Shown one piece after another: positions 1 to 11,500 of a DNA stretch of 64,000 nucleotides. The DNA comes from Patiria pectinifera (Eukaryota > Echinodermata > Asteroidea > Valvatida > Asterinidae), in assembly GCA_029964075.1 (NCBI GenBank), contig CM057146.1, positions 6,219,501 through 6,283,500 on the forward strand. Reading direction: 5' to 3'. The notes beneath the pieces were generated by a model. It did no database searches and was not told where the DNA came from. It was given only the letters and a program-made list of their open reading frames with translations. How positions within the stretch are numbered: the first letter of the stretch is position 1; each line of letters starts with the position of its first letter. A program made the position numbers and the translations under genes.

Positions 1-2391
1 CAAGCAATGTTTGTTAAGATGGTAAAAGGCAAAACCTAATATTGAGGTTTACACGTTTTGGGACATTACTTGTTTCTAAAATCCCAGTGGGAGCAACTCC
101 CTTTAAAGGCATATAGGATCATTTGCTATTCATGTACCGGGTATTTTGTTGGTTTTCAATCATAACACTGTTCAAAATCCAAAAACGAATTTGTTGGGAA
201 AAAAACAAAAAAAAAACTTGTTGAAGTTTCAGCTGAGTGGATATTTCACTTTTCGAGAAAACCATGCACAACTTTTTGATCACGAACACGACTTCGTCGA
301 TAGTACTCTTAAATTTCCAAAAATCGGTCAATTGACTGATCGTTGGAAATCTTCCCTATACGTTTTTATATTTCTTCTTATTTACAGCAAGCCAGACAAA
401 ATAATTTCATGGGGTGTTTATAACAGGCCGATCTGAATGCAAATAAGCTTTTTTTGATAATAATTTGGTAGGTTACTTTTGAGATAAATGCAAACGATCC
501 TTATGCCTTTAAAGAAATAGCTACAGGGCAAACTTTCCTCAAGCTTGCAGAGGATTGACTTACATAGCTAGAACTACATGAAGTCGTCAACCTTATGCAT
601 CTGCCCCGTGAACTCTCATGTACACAGTGTGTACACTCTCACATATGTGATGCAATCAGCTAAGTGAGTTGTTTGTCGACCCTGGTCAAGAAATGTTTAT
701 TACAGATTTGAAAAGAGCACAATCTCAGCATTACTGCTGTGAAAACCGCATGCTTGTACCATCTTTAGTTCAAAAATTATGTGATGAAGCGATGTGATGC
801 AGTGGCCCTATTTTGGCCTGTTTCTCCTAATGAAAATTCCGACAAACGACTCATGTAGCTTGATCGCATCACATATACTTCACCCTTGTCAAGAAGACCT
901 CTCAAAGGAATGGAATTTACAGAATCAAGTGACCAATATATTTTAAGCCGCAGAGAAAAATCTTGTTGGATAGAGCCTTGGTGACTATACTAACACAAAC
1001 CCGACTTATCTCCCGAAACATGTGGATATGACTTTAGACCGCGATATTAGCACACTTCCTTTCTGAGAACGTTGAAGGTGGACTGTTCCATTGCATCCCC
1101 AGGTGTGGCACTGTTTGCCAAACGACAGGAAACTGGCTCTGTGTGGTATAAAAATAAAGATGGCAATAGCTGTTGTCCCTTAACTTGATGAAGGGTTAAA
1201 GATAAAAATTTGCTTGCCACCTTTCAATCTGGTTAACTACAAAACTGATGGAAATCAGTCAGTTTTAGAAAAACTATAAGCTGTTTTGAAGAAGTCGCCC
1301 ACCCTCTTTCAAAAGTCTTCAACATCTTACTCCCAGAATAGCCTTTTGCACCAACTTCCTCAAGATTCAGTTTCAGGTTGTTTTTTTACATTAGCTGCTG
1401 CACAAAGGGTTGTAGCCGTTGAAATCAGTACTATGAGCACTGGTGCTTTCTTGTTCTGAGGAAAATGGAAATTTACTGGAGAACCTGTTTTGGAATCTAA
1501 TGTTCGTCACATTTGTAAGAGGAATTACAAATGTTCAACAGGAAACGATAATTGCTGGGGATTTATCCTGATGTTCAGAGATACATTTGAAAGATAATCT
1601 GCCAGAACAAACTTGGAGATATAGAGTTTGTGCAGTTGTTTGATGTGACTTTCTGAAAGTACATTCGTGGATGGATCAGCTTTAGAAGATCCGCCGTGGA
1701 TTTCTATAAATCAGTGTAATGTGCAATTGAGAAGAGTTGTCGAAAGAGTTGTTGAAACGAAGGAAAAGGAAGGAGGCTTTATTGTCTTTAAAATAAGCTG
1801 ATGATGACTTGGTGATGTTCAAGTATTTCCTGGAGTACTATTGTTATTTTTAGAAATTGCTACTCGCCCCAAATACCACGGACCAGTTCAAGTCAGGAAC
1901 AGTTATCGTCACTGCAACTTTGTCAAGTCGGCAAGAAGGAAACTTATAGGCCATTTTGCCCAAGGGCCCGCCCTTGGCTTGAAATTAATCTGCCATCAGT
2001 AATCTCTTCAAAAGGTTTTGATGGAACCACGTCCACTTTGAAAACTTTCATGGGTTCACTTAAAGGAGCACTCGCAGTCACAGACCGCTCTTCGACTCTT
2101 GGACTGGGCAAGAGTTCCGCGACCAACTTTGCATGGAAGAAATCCCCGTCGGCGATCGCGCATTCACGGTGACTGCATGCGATGGCCATTTCTGCTTAAC
2201 CATATCGGAGACTGATGACGAGAGCATGCCGAAAAAATCCTGCGGGCCCCACTGCGACCGCGAATCCTGCCGGCTGTGCAAGGGGGCCTCACGCTGCACA
2301 CGCAGCGGCGTTCCCTTACGCAGCATCCACCGACGGCTTGAGTTTAACACAGGTAGTCTAACCGCTCATTTCTTTACCCTCATCGATGCAG
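1..2391. other. WASHC2 upstream intron: MITE, dispersed repeat, coding-like block
   Basis: Holds a TTAA-flanked MITE (107-508), a dispersed repeat at about 700-870 that recurs at 32465-32670, and an unassigned GC-rich block at 1944-2350 that stays open in more than one frame. The FAM21 head exons are not here. The stretch at 1090-1135 can be read GVALFAKRQ, which looks like the tail module, but it has no convincing splice sites. Confidence 0.6.
107..508. mobile_element. piggyBac-like MITE, copy 1
   Basis: Terminal inverted repeats AGGCATATAGGATCATTTGC (left) and the complement of AGGCATAAGGATCGTTTGC (right), flanked on both sides by TTAA (103-106 and 509-512), the target duplication of piggyBac elements. 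It has no transposase. A second copy is at 18258-18620. Confidence 0.8.
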
Positions 2392-2517
2392 AGACCAAGC
2401 GGGATCGGACGATCTCAGAGGTCAGCGGAACGTCGACCTCTAGTAAGGGCAAGAAGAGGAAGAAGGGAACAGACAAAGACAAGGCCGGAAAGAGGAGGTC
2501 TGCATCCAAGGCGAGCG
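2392..2517 (+). CDS. WASHC2: WASHC2 exon 1 of window (basic linker)
   Basis: A pyrimidine tract and GATGCAG acceptor lead into 42 codons rich in Lys, Arg and Ser (KGKKRKKGTDKDKAGKRR), ending at a strong GTGAGTG donor in phase 1. The phase matches the next exon, and a basic linker sits at the equivalent place in human FAM21 (KPRKTLKEKKERRTPS) just before DNLF. The residues themselves are not conserved, so this exon is the least certain of the set. Confidence 0.6.
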
Positions 2518-5500
2518 GTGAGTGAGGATCTTGTACATGTCGGCCCAACCCTTAGGCTTGCTGCTAATTTTAGCTGTGGGATAGCAGCTTAGTTAGTTAA
2601 TAGTAACAAACGTTGACATTGTCTATTGCTCCTACATATTTTGACTGATTTCAACCCAAACTTTGTCAAAAGTATCAGTAGCCCAGCCCCAACGTGTTGC
2701 ATGATCAAACTGGGGTCAAAGGTCAGCGTGGGGTCACTGGAGTCAAACACCCTGGTTTTTTTTGCTCAAATTACTACTCCTTCCAGAAATCACATGGCAC
2801 AATCACGTGACTCATGCATGAACACAAATTTGTTGAACGCAGCTTTCGAGATATTTCCGATGCAGCTTGTTTAAAGAAGATCCAGCTTTTGTTGTTTTGT
2901 TCTGTATTTTTACTCAGTCCAGATGAAAGTTACCTTTAATTAAAATCTGAGTTGGGTTTACACTGGGAAATATAGGGTTAGAAAAGACTTTCAGGGGCCT
3001 GATGGCTGATAATAGACTGAATCAAAAGTCTTAAACTTGAAGCTTAGAACCCACTTGTAATAAACACATGCAGGTTAAAATGAAACGAACCATCAAATTA
3101 AAGTACACTGCTGAAAGTGCACATTTAGTTATTCAGATTCAATGGCCACAGTTAAGACTTGAAGGGTTCAAATAATTTTTGCCTAGTCTGGAACAGCATT
3201 GCAGGTGAGGTACTCTATCGTAAGAACATCACAGGTCTGTTCATAGGTATAAATTACAAGTCCGTTTATCAGTCCAATCGCAAGTAAGGCGAGCCAACAG
3301 ATAACAGAAAGTCTTTGTCACAGTTAATTTGAACAGCTTGTGAGTTGACTTGGGACTGGAGGACTTGTGATAGACTTGTGATAGGCTTATGATAGGCTTA
3401 CGATGGACTTGTGATGGACTTGTGATAGACTGGTTAGGACTTGTGATAGACTTGTGATGGACTTGTGATAGATTGTGATAGATTTGTGATGGACTTGTGA
3501 TGGACTTGTGATGGACTTGTGATAGACTTGTGATAGACTTGTGATGGACTTATAAAGGAAAGTCTTTGTCACAGTTCAATTGAACAGCTTGTGAGTTGAC
3601 TTGGGACCTTAGGTCTTGTGATAGACTTGTGATAGGCTTATGATAGGCTTACGTTGGACTTGTGATGGACTTGTGATAGACTTGTGATGGACTTGTGATA
3701 GACTTGTGATGGACTTGTGATTGACTTGTGATAGGCTTGAGATAGACTTGAGATAGGCTTGTGATGGACTTATGATAGACTTGAAATAGGCTTATGATGG
3801 ACTTGCGATGACTTGTGACCCATGACAAATACCCTGACAATAACACGGTTCTGACACAACTGGTCATGTTCCCCATGTCACCTGACTTGCTGTAGTCAGA
3901 TGGTTTAAATTCTCCCAAGTATATTTATGAATATTCATAATTGGCTCTCCCCAGCTGCCTCTCATGATGACAATTTGTTTGCCGAGCCGACCGCAGTTGC
4001 AGATGAGGATGAAGATTCACCGTTTAGCAAGAAGGGAGGCCTGTTCAGCAGCTCAGGAGGAGGACTGTTTGGAGATGATGACGACGACAAAGAAGAGGTG
4101 TGTTACAAGGGGGAACTTGTAAAGTGCTTTGAGATTGTTGATACGACGGAAAGCGCTATATAGGCATTAATTTCCTTTGTGGAGTGTCGTGGCCTCGTGG
4201 TCTGGAGTATTGAATTCGTGGTCTGTGGGTAATTCTGTAGGTTGTGGGTTTGAGTCCAGCCTGGGGTTGTGGTGCGTGTGCCCTGGGGCAAGGCACTTTG
4301 TCACTCATTGCTTCTCCCCACCCAGGAGTAAATGGGTACCTGTGAGGGCAGAGATGGTTATTGTGATTAATTTTCCTGGCACTAGTGTGAAGATAATAGT
4401 TTGTGCTAGTGATGGTATTTACATCCGAATTTTTTTAAATTTGGTTTAAATTCCACTATTGGTTTCAATTTTGGAAACCGGATATTCGTAACCAACCTGA
4501 AAAATATTTAGTCTTCCTTTTGGTGAAACACAGGCTACAGAAAACAACTTGAACATCCCCCAATTCGCTGTATGGTCTCTGATTGTAACTGCATTCACTT
4601 GCTAGTGGTCTTCTTGGTATATGAATAGCCTTACCAGAGAGTTCCCATCCATTTGTTCAACATTACAGCTCTCTGGAGTGTTTCTGTAAAGGCCCAGTGG
4701 TCACTGATCCTGCAAACTATACCCAGTCAATTAGGAAAGCAATGCATGCAGCGCCTCACACGTCACTTAATGTTGGTGTGGCTGTGAGCTGGATGGGAAC
4801 TTACGGTGAAATCAGATAACCGTTTTTTGGTTTGAAAAAAAAATTAGGATAACCTGATTTTCCAATCTCTGCTCTGGTTTCTCCCTCCGCTATTTTGTGC
4901 ATGTTAGTGTGTTCTTCGAGCAATTTGCAAGCTAACCAGGATTTACAAGTAGAGTCTCCTGCACAAGGAATTCGCACAAATGGTCACAAAGTCTACAATC
5001 TACAGTATCATTCACAGAGTTTATATTCTTAGGTCTTGACTATGTAGGATTATTATTTTTTTTTTTGAATTATTTATTTAATTTACATTGTAATTTATTT
5101 GTTTATTTTATTAAGTAAATTGAAGATACTTTTTTGGGACTTGAGTTACAGAGCTTGTATCAGGAGCTTGCAACACCATCACGGTGTCTGTATCAACTGT
5201 CGTTGTTGAGGCCCTCATGTGACCTGTCACGTGACCAAGCTTGATCACACGACAGGAGGCAGGAGTTGATAAAGACACCGTGATGGTGTCGCAAGCTCCT
5301 GATACGAGCTCTGTAACTCAAGTCCCAAAAAGGTATCTTCTATTTAGTAGATGTAATAATGGAACGGGAAACGAACTTTCATGCTCGATATTTATTTATT
5401 GTTTGTTTGTTTCAGGGGGGATTATTTGACGAAGCCCCCAAGCCACGATCAGGCAGCCACAGATCCAAAGATGATCACATATATGAAGATATTAACCGTA

Positions 5501-8500
5501 AGTACACCCAAGCAGTCATGCCAGTAACGAAAATCATTTTCCTTTGTACTGTACTTTAAGATTACGCTGTCAACTGTAAAAAATATTAATTGGATGCAAG
5601 ACTTATGTCTGATATGTTTTTCCCATTGCTTTTGTTCCGGAGATTGTCAGGGTTTTTACAATTGAAATTGAACACCAATTATGCATCGCAACCGGGTACC
5701 GGGGTTCCTGACTGCTGATGTCGGGAACCGGTTCCAGATTATGGGATCGGGTACCTGTAACCAACTTTACAAATTACTAGGTCACTTCTCAGACAATGAA
5801 AAAGAAAAGTTTTGAATGCCATTTGTGGGGAATTTTCAAAGTGAAAACCAGGCTCCATGGAAAAACAAAACCATGGTTAACCAGTCTTATGATGCTCGCC
5901 AAAGTTGCATTTTCACCATAATGCTATAAAGCTCACCATACACACATGGATTGCTGCACTGTCGCACCGTCCACATTGCGTGGACCTTTATGAACAATCT
6001 GAACCAAAAATTCTGACATCTGAATTTTTGGGGTTGAGTTTCTTTAATGGGTACCTTAACGGGTACACATGGGTGTCCAGGTACCCGGGTACCTGTGTTT
6101 TTGTTAATTGGATACCCAGTTCCTGTACACCCCTAACACCAATCAACACGTAACATCGGGCTCTTCAAGCGACCGCAGGGTTAACTGAATTTAAATTTGT
6201 CACCCACCCCACAAAAAAGGGTATTAAGTCGCGCCGTGCATTATCATATAATGGCCTGCTCATAGAGCTATATTAAATTACTAGAGCGCTAACTCCTCAT
6301 TCTGCGCGCGGAGACGCTTTGAAGCCATCCTGGGGGCAGACATTTTGAATTCATGTGCGTGTTTGTAGTACATAATGAAATTAGATAGATTGAATTTTGA
6401 AAGTGTACTCTACATGCAACGCGCAAGTAGAACATACGCAAACAACTTAAGCGCGTCATTGACGGTTCAAAAAACGTTACGGCAAAAAGCATCTGCAGCG
6501 GATACGCACACGCGCTGCGCTGTTTGCATAGAGCAAAATGACACGCTCATTTGCTGATCGTGCGTTTCAGTTTTGGGCGTATTGGCTTCGATAATGCACC
6601 GGTTTGGAATACAAACGCAGATATGCAAATAGCCGTACAAAAGCCGTACATAATTTCTAGGTCTCCGTAGGTTTGTGCACAAACATGGATGTGCCCAGCA
6701 GGCATTACTTTGTACACGAAGTTAGCGCTCTAGTAATTTAATATAGCTCTATGGGCCTGCTCTACTTTGAGAGGGTAAACATTTCGTCAAAAATGTGATT
6801 TTCATTTTTTGTCATGAATGGCATCTTCAATACCTACAGTTTCTGGGTTCATTCGCAGAAATGTTGTTTTGGATGAATAAATTGGGGACAAAAATGACAA
6901 TTTCCTATTGTTTTTGTGTGTGGAGCGGGTCACATTTTACCTTTGTCTTTTGTGTCTGTTAATAGCTGAAGAGGAGGAGAAACCAACAACGCAGAGCGGC
7001 AAGAAGATCCCCGCTGGTGGCGTGCCACTGTTTGCGGAACCGTCCGCCGAGGACAACTTATTTGGCAGCTCGCCAAAGTCCAACGAGGCAGGGGTAAGCG
7101 CAGAGACGATTTTATCCACTTCCTTTTACAGCCAGCTTTCATTTTCTATTTCCGATTTCGTGGTTAATTACAAGTAACATCAATGGTTTTAGAGATCCTT
7201 TGATGTCATGAATTGACGCAACAGATCCAATTGTTTTTGAGGAAATGACGCACACGTTAATTAAGTTTGAACATAGTTTAACCTCACAACTCCACATTTT
7301 GTCTGTAGCGACAGTTTCAATATTCATACAGTTATCATAAGTGAATTGAATGCTTTACCTGAAATCCATGACTTCTGCATGTGTGTACATTCCCAGTACC
7401 TCATACAACATGTACATGTACCTGTACACTTTGCACGCAGCAAACCCCCTCTCCCCCCCAAAAAACCTCTTTATGCACGTGTAACTCATTGATACCCATA
7501 ATACATGTACATACATGAAGGTGTACCATATTATAGTACTACAACGGTAGCTTTCTCTAGCATGCATCCTTAATGCACATGTATAGAATGAACCTCGCTA
7601 TAAAACCCTCTTCATATACATACATGTACCTCATAAATCTAATGCATAGAAGTACACTTTATGTTTATTTTACACATTAACATGTACCTGCATCTACATG
7701 TACAGTACATGTCCCTACCAGAAAGTCTTGATAAGTATCTCATGCATGTACGTGCCTGACTTGAGTTCCTGATACAGGAATGTTCTTCAAGAGAAAGCCC
7801 TTATCAAAAATATGTCATTGAACCTCGTTCATGTAACTACTTCCCTTTACTACCTCACTCGATATAAACCATCATATGCTATAGTTGCATGTATGTACCG
7901 GTACCTCACTCATAAAAGTCAAATGCCCAATTCATGTTTGTACCTCACTAGAAAACCCTCTTCATATACATAACCTCATTCATATACCTGCTACCTTTAT
8001 GTACAGTATGTACATTGTACCTCACTAGAAAGCCCTTTTCATGAGGGCAACCTCTGCTGCCAAGGAGAGGCACATCAGAAAACCCTCTTCATATATTATC
8101 ATACATAACCTCAATCATGTGCCTGTTACCTTTATGTACATGCACCTCACTAGAAAGCCCTTTTCATGAGGGCAACCTCGGCTGCCAAGGAGAGGCGCAT
8201 TAGAAACCCTCTTCATATACATTGTATCATTTACATAACCTCATTCATATGCCTGCTACCTATGTACCTCACTAGAAAGCCCTTTTCATGAGGGCAACCT
8301 CTGCTGCCAAGGAGAGGCGCATTAGAAAACCCCCTTCATATATCATGTACATAACCTCATTCATATACCTGCAACCTATATGTACATGTACCTCACTAGA
8401 AAGCCCTTTTCATGAGGGCAACCTCGGCTGCCAAGGAGAGGCGCATTATAAAACCCCCTTCATATATCATGTACATAACCTCATTCATATGCCTGCTACC

Positions 8501-11500
8501 TATGTACCTCACTAGAAAGCCCTATTCATGAGGGCAACCTCTGCTGCCAAGGAGAGGCGTAGCAGTATGGTGAGTCCCCTCGCAATCATGCATGCAGCAT
8601 CTGGCATGGTTTGATGAGGCCCAATGAACTGCACAAGCCAGCCTGTTTTTCATCAATTAATACTAACAAGTTTCTTTTGTTGCATGTTGAAAATGCTGCA
8701 AGTTAGATCAATGGCCACGATGGCTCAGTTTTAGATAACATGCACAAGTTGCCATTTTACATGTTTTAGAAAGTTTTGTATTCTCATGTGACTCATCGGT
8801 TTGAGCCACGCCGACTTTGACGTCAAATGAGGGACAGTCTAAACAAACAGCCTTCGGAAATTGTAAATCTTCGTTTCATTTGAAAGAGACCTAAAATCTT
8901 CTATATTGTCTATATTTGCGGATTTTCCTTGATACAAAGCAGCGCCTCATATTTTTTCCAATTTTATTTTACAATGGCAACTTTGTGCATGTATACTGAA
9001 TGGCTAAACTCTGATATAGGCTATATAACAACCTTCAGCAGTGGAGGTACATATAACTGACTTTTCAATCAGTTTATGAAAAAATTTTGTGGAAAGGAAA
9101 TGCTGAATTTGGAATAAGCAAGATCACACACCCATGGGTCGACTCGTTGAGCCTAACCTTACCAACTCCATCAAAATCCATCCCCCATTTGAGGGGATTT
9201 GGGCAGATAAGCCATGTGTACCAAGTCCATCAAAATCCATCAGCACTAGTGGTGGATTTTAATGGATTCAATTCAAGAAGAAGAATCAATTCAAGAAGAC
9301 ATTTATTCCACACTCCTTTAGAGAATACATCCATAAATAAAAGAAAGACTGGTCAATAGCAAAATAACAAAATCAATAAATTTGTCTCAAAAATAATAAA
9401 AGTCAAATGCGCTTTGAAGAAATGATAAACTTATTTCAATATATGTACAAGAGAAATGGTCTATATGTACAAGGATTTGGTCGTGAAGTATTATGTGAAG
9501 TAGAGGGGGTGATAGATTTTTATGGACATGGTTTCCACTTAGAAAAGCTAATTTAGGAGTTAGGGTTAACATTAAAAAAATAAAAAGAAAAAAATCCATG
9601 ATGGTGTTTAATCCTGCAAATCGTGCAACTTTGGCATGTTTAATCCAGCTCCCCAGCCTATATTATTGCACACATAACCTTGACATTTGTGACACGGAAT
9701 GACAAATCTTGCCGCGTAACGTGAGTCACCGAGTCAATCCCATCATTTGTAGTCCATCCCTAATGAACGGAAGTGCTTCCACTGGCTTTCGTTAAAAAAA
9801 ATTGTAGTACTTGTTCATCAGCAGTTGATCTAGACTGCACGGAAACTGAGAATTGTGTTCTAAATGATGCTTGGAAAACGAGGATCTTCACATGGTATCA
9901 TGTACATTCTGTTTGTGAGCATGTTTGCAAAATTAATGACAATCTTTCCGGTTATAAATGCATCCAAATATATGACTTGTTTTGTATATTTTACTTTTTG
10001 TTTTGCATGAAGCAAATTTTGTTTGAAGATGGTAATGTACATAAATAAATACATTTTTGGGAGCTAATCATCCTTACTCACAGCTGAGAAGCTGAATTGC
10101 AAAGAAGGCAGCTACAACGTGGTCGAGCCGAAGGCATGTAAAGGCGTCTTAGGCTGCCGCCATACGACCCATGTCTGACCACAGAGCACAGCCAGATCGC
10201 AGGTGTTGATTTTTGCATGTAGTTTACCACGACATGAAGGTTTCAGACATTAGTTTGTTGTAGAACTATCAATGTGCATCGTTCATATCAGAAAAATAAA
10301 TGCAAAAATTAATGTCAGTGATGAACTTTTCATTTGATTTTTCCTTCCACCAAGGAATCGTCCAGAAAGAAGAAACAGGAAGCCTCCAAGAAGGCGACCA
10401 AGGCATCCGAAGCGGCTGGAGGCGGCGGGGGATTGTTTGACGACGACGATTATAGTGGTCTGTTCGCTGAACCTGCAAGTAAACCTGCAAAGAAAGGTAT
10501 CGTGAAGTCAAAATCTTCCTTTTTAAAATTCTTTGCAATAATCACCAGATTCTATACACAAATAACTGATGGTTGAAAGATTGGCATCATCAGAATAAAA
10601 ACGGCGTGTTTTGTCATGATTGTTGACGTAGGATTCATCTCAGAAAATCTATTTGGGAAATGTGAAACAGAAATGTAGCGTAGGTTTAGCATAATTAAAA
10701 AAGGACAAAATTGTAACATTTTATTTTTGATTATACTTAATTTTTTAGGATAGAAAGTCTGGATGACACTTTTGTAAGAATTTTTCACATCGAGAAATCT
10801 ATTGAGAAACATAAATTGAAGTTTGAGGTTTCATTTTTAGCTGAAGTTATTTAAGCCCTGTACAGTCTGTGGTCCAAAAGCCTATGGCAAAATAGCATCT
10901 GTACTTGTAAGCAACAGGTCCTAGGTTCATGACCCACCCAAGGAAGATTGTGAGTGTTTCTCAAAAACGCTCAGATAGCATGGAATATATAGTGTTAAAC
11001 ATATTTGGTCAGTGGCCAGAATAATTGAAATTGGCATGTTCTCAGACTTCAAGAAGTAGACAGAAATTAAATTGAAGTCCAGCACAAAACAGTCACTTGG
11101 ACTAATTATTGAAAACTGGGATATTTGGCTCATTGGAAAGGCTATCGAGTAAGCTTTCCAGTGATATATAGAGTATGGGAATCGGACAAAATCTGACGGA
11201 GTAATCGTATAATCAGTTCCCATTTTTCATCAATATTCTATGTATTACAAGCTGTGTTATAGGCTGTATCTCAAAGCACAGTGGTAAGACCTCCCACTGG
11301 TTTTGTGCAGGAGGCTCACAAAGGTATGTCATTTATTGATTTGTAGAAGTAGCCAAGAAGTCAGTGGAACTGTTTGATGATGAAGATGATGGTGATCTGT
11401 TTGGAGGAGGCGCCACTGAGAAACCTGCAGCCGCCGAGGCTCCGAGACAGAGAGCAGATTCCAAGAAGAAGGTCAGTTCAACATTTCACAATCTAATGAT

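Noticed and set aside
146-436. Gene in the 96-codon plus-strand frame
   Set aside because: Lies wholly within a TTAA-flanked MITE; composition is not coding.
1090-1135. WASHC2 exon reading GVALFAKRQ
   Set aside because: Tempting match to the tail module, but no clear acceptor or donor and stops soon after in all frames.
8021-8565. CRISPR-like array
   Set aside because: Regular 122-base period but an animal genome, with repeats longer than spacers and no short direct-repeat/unique-spacer layout; it is an ordinary tandem repeat.
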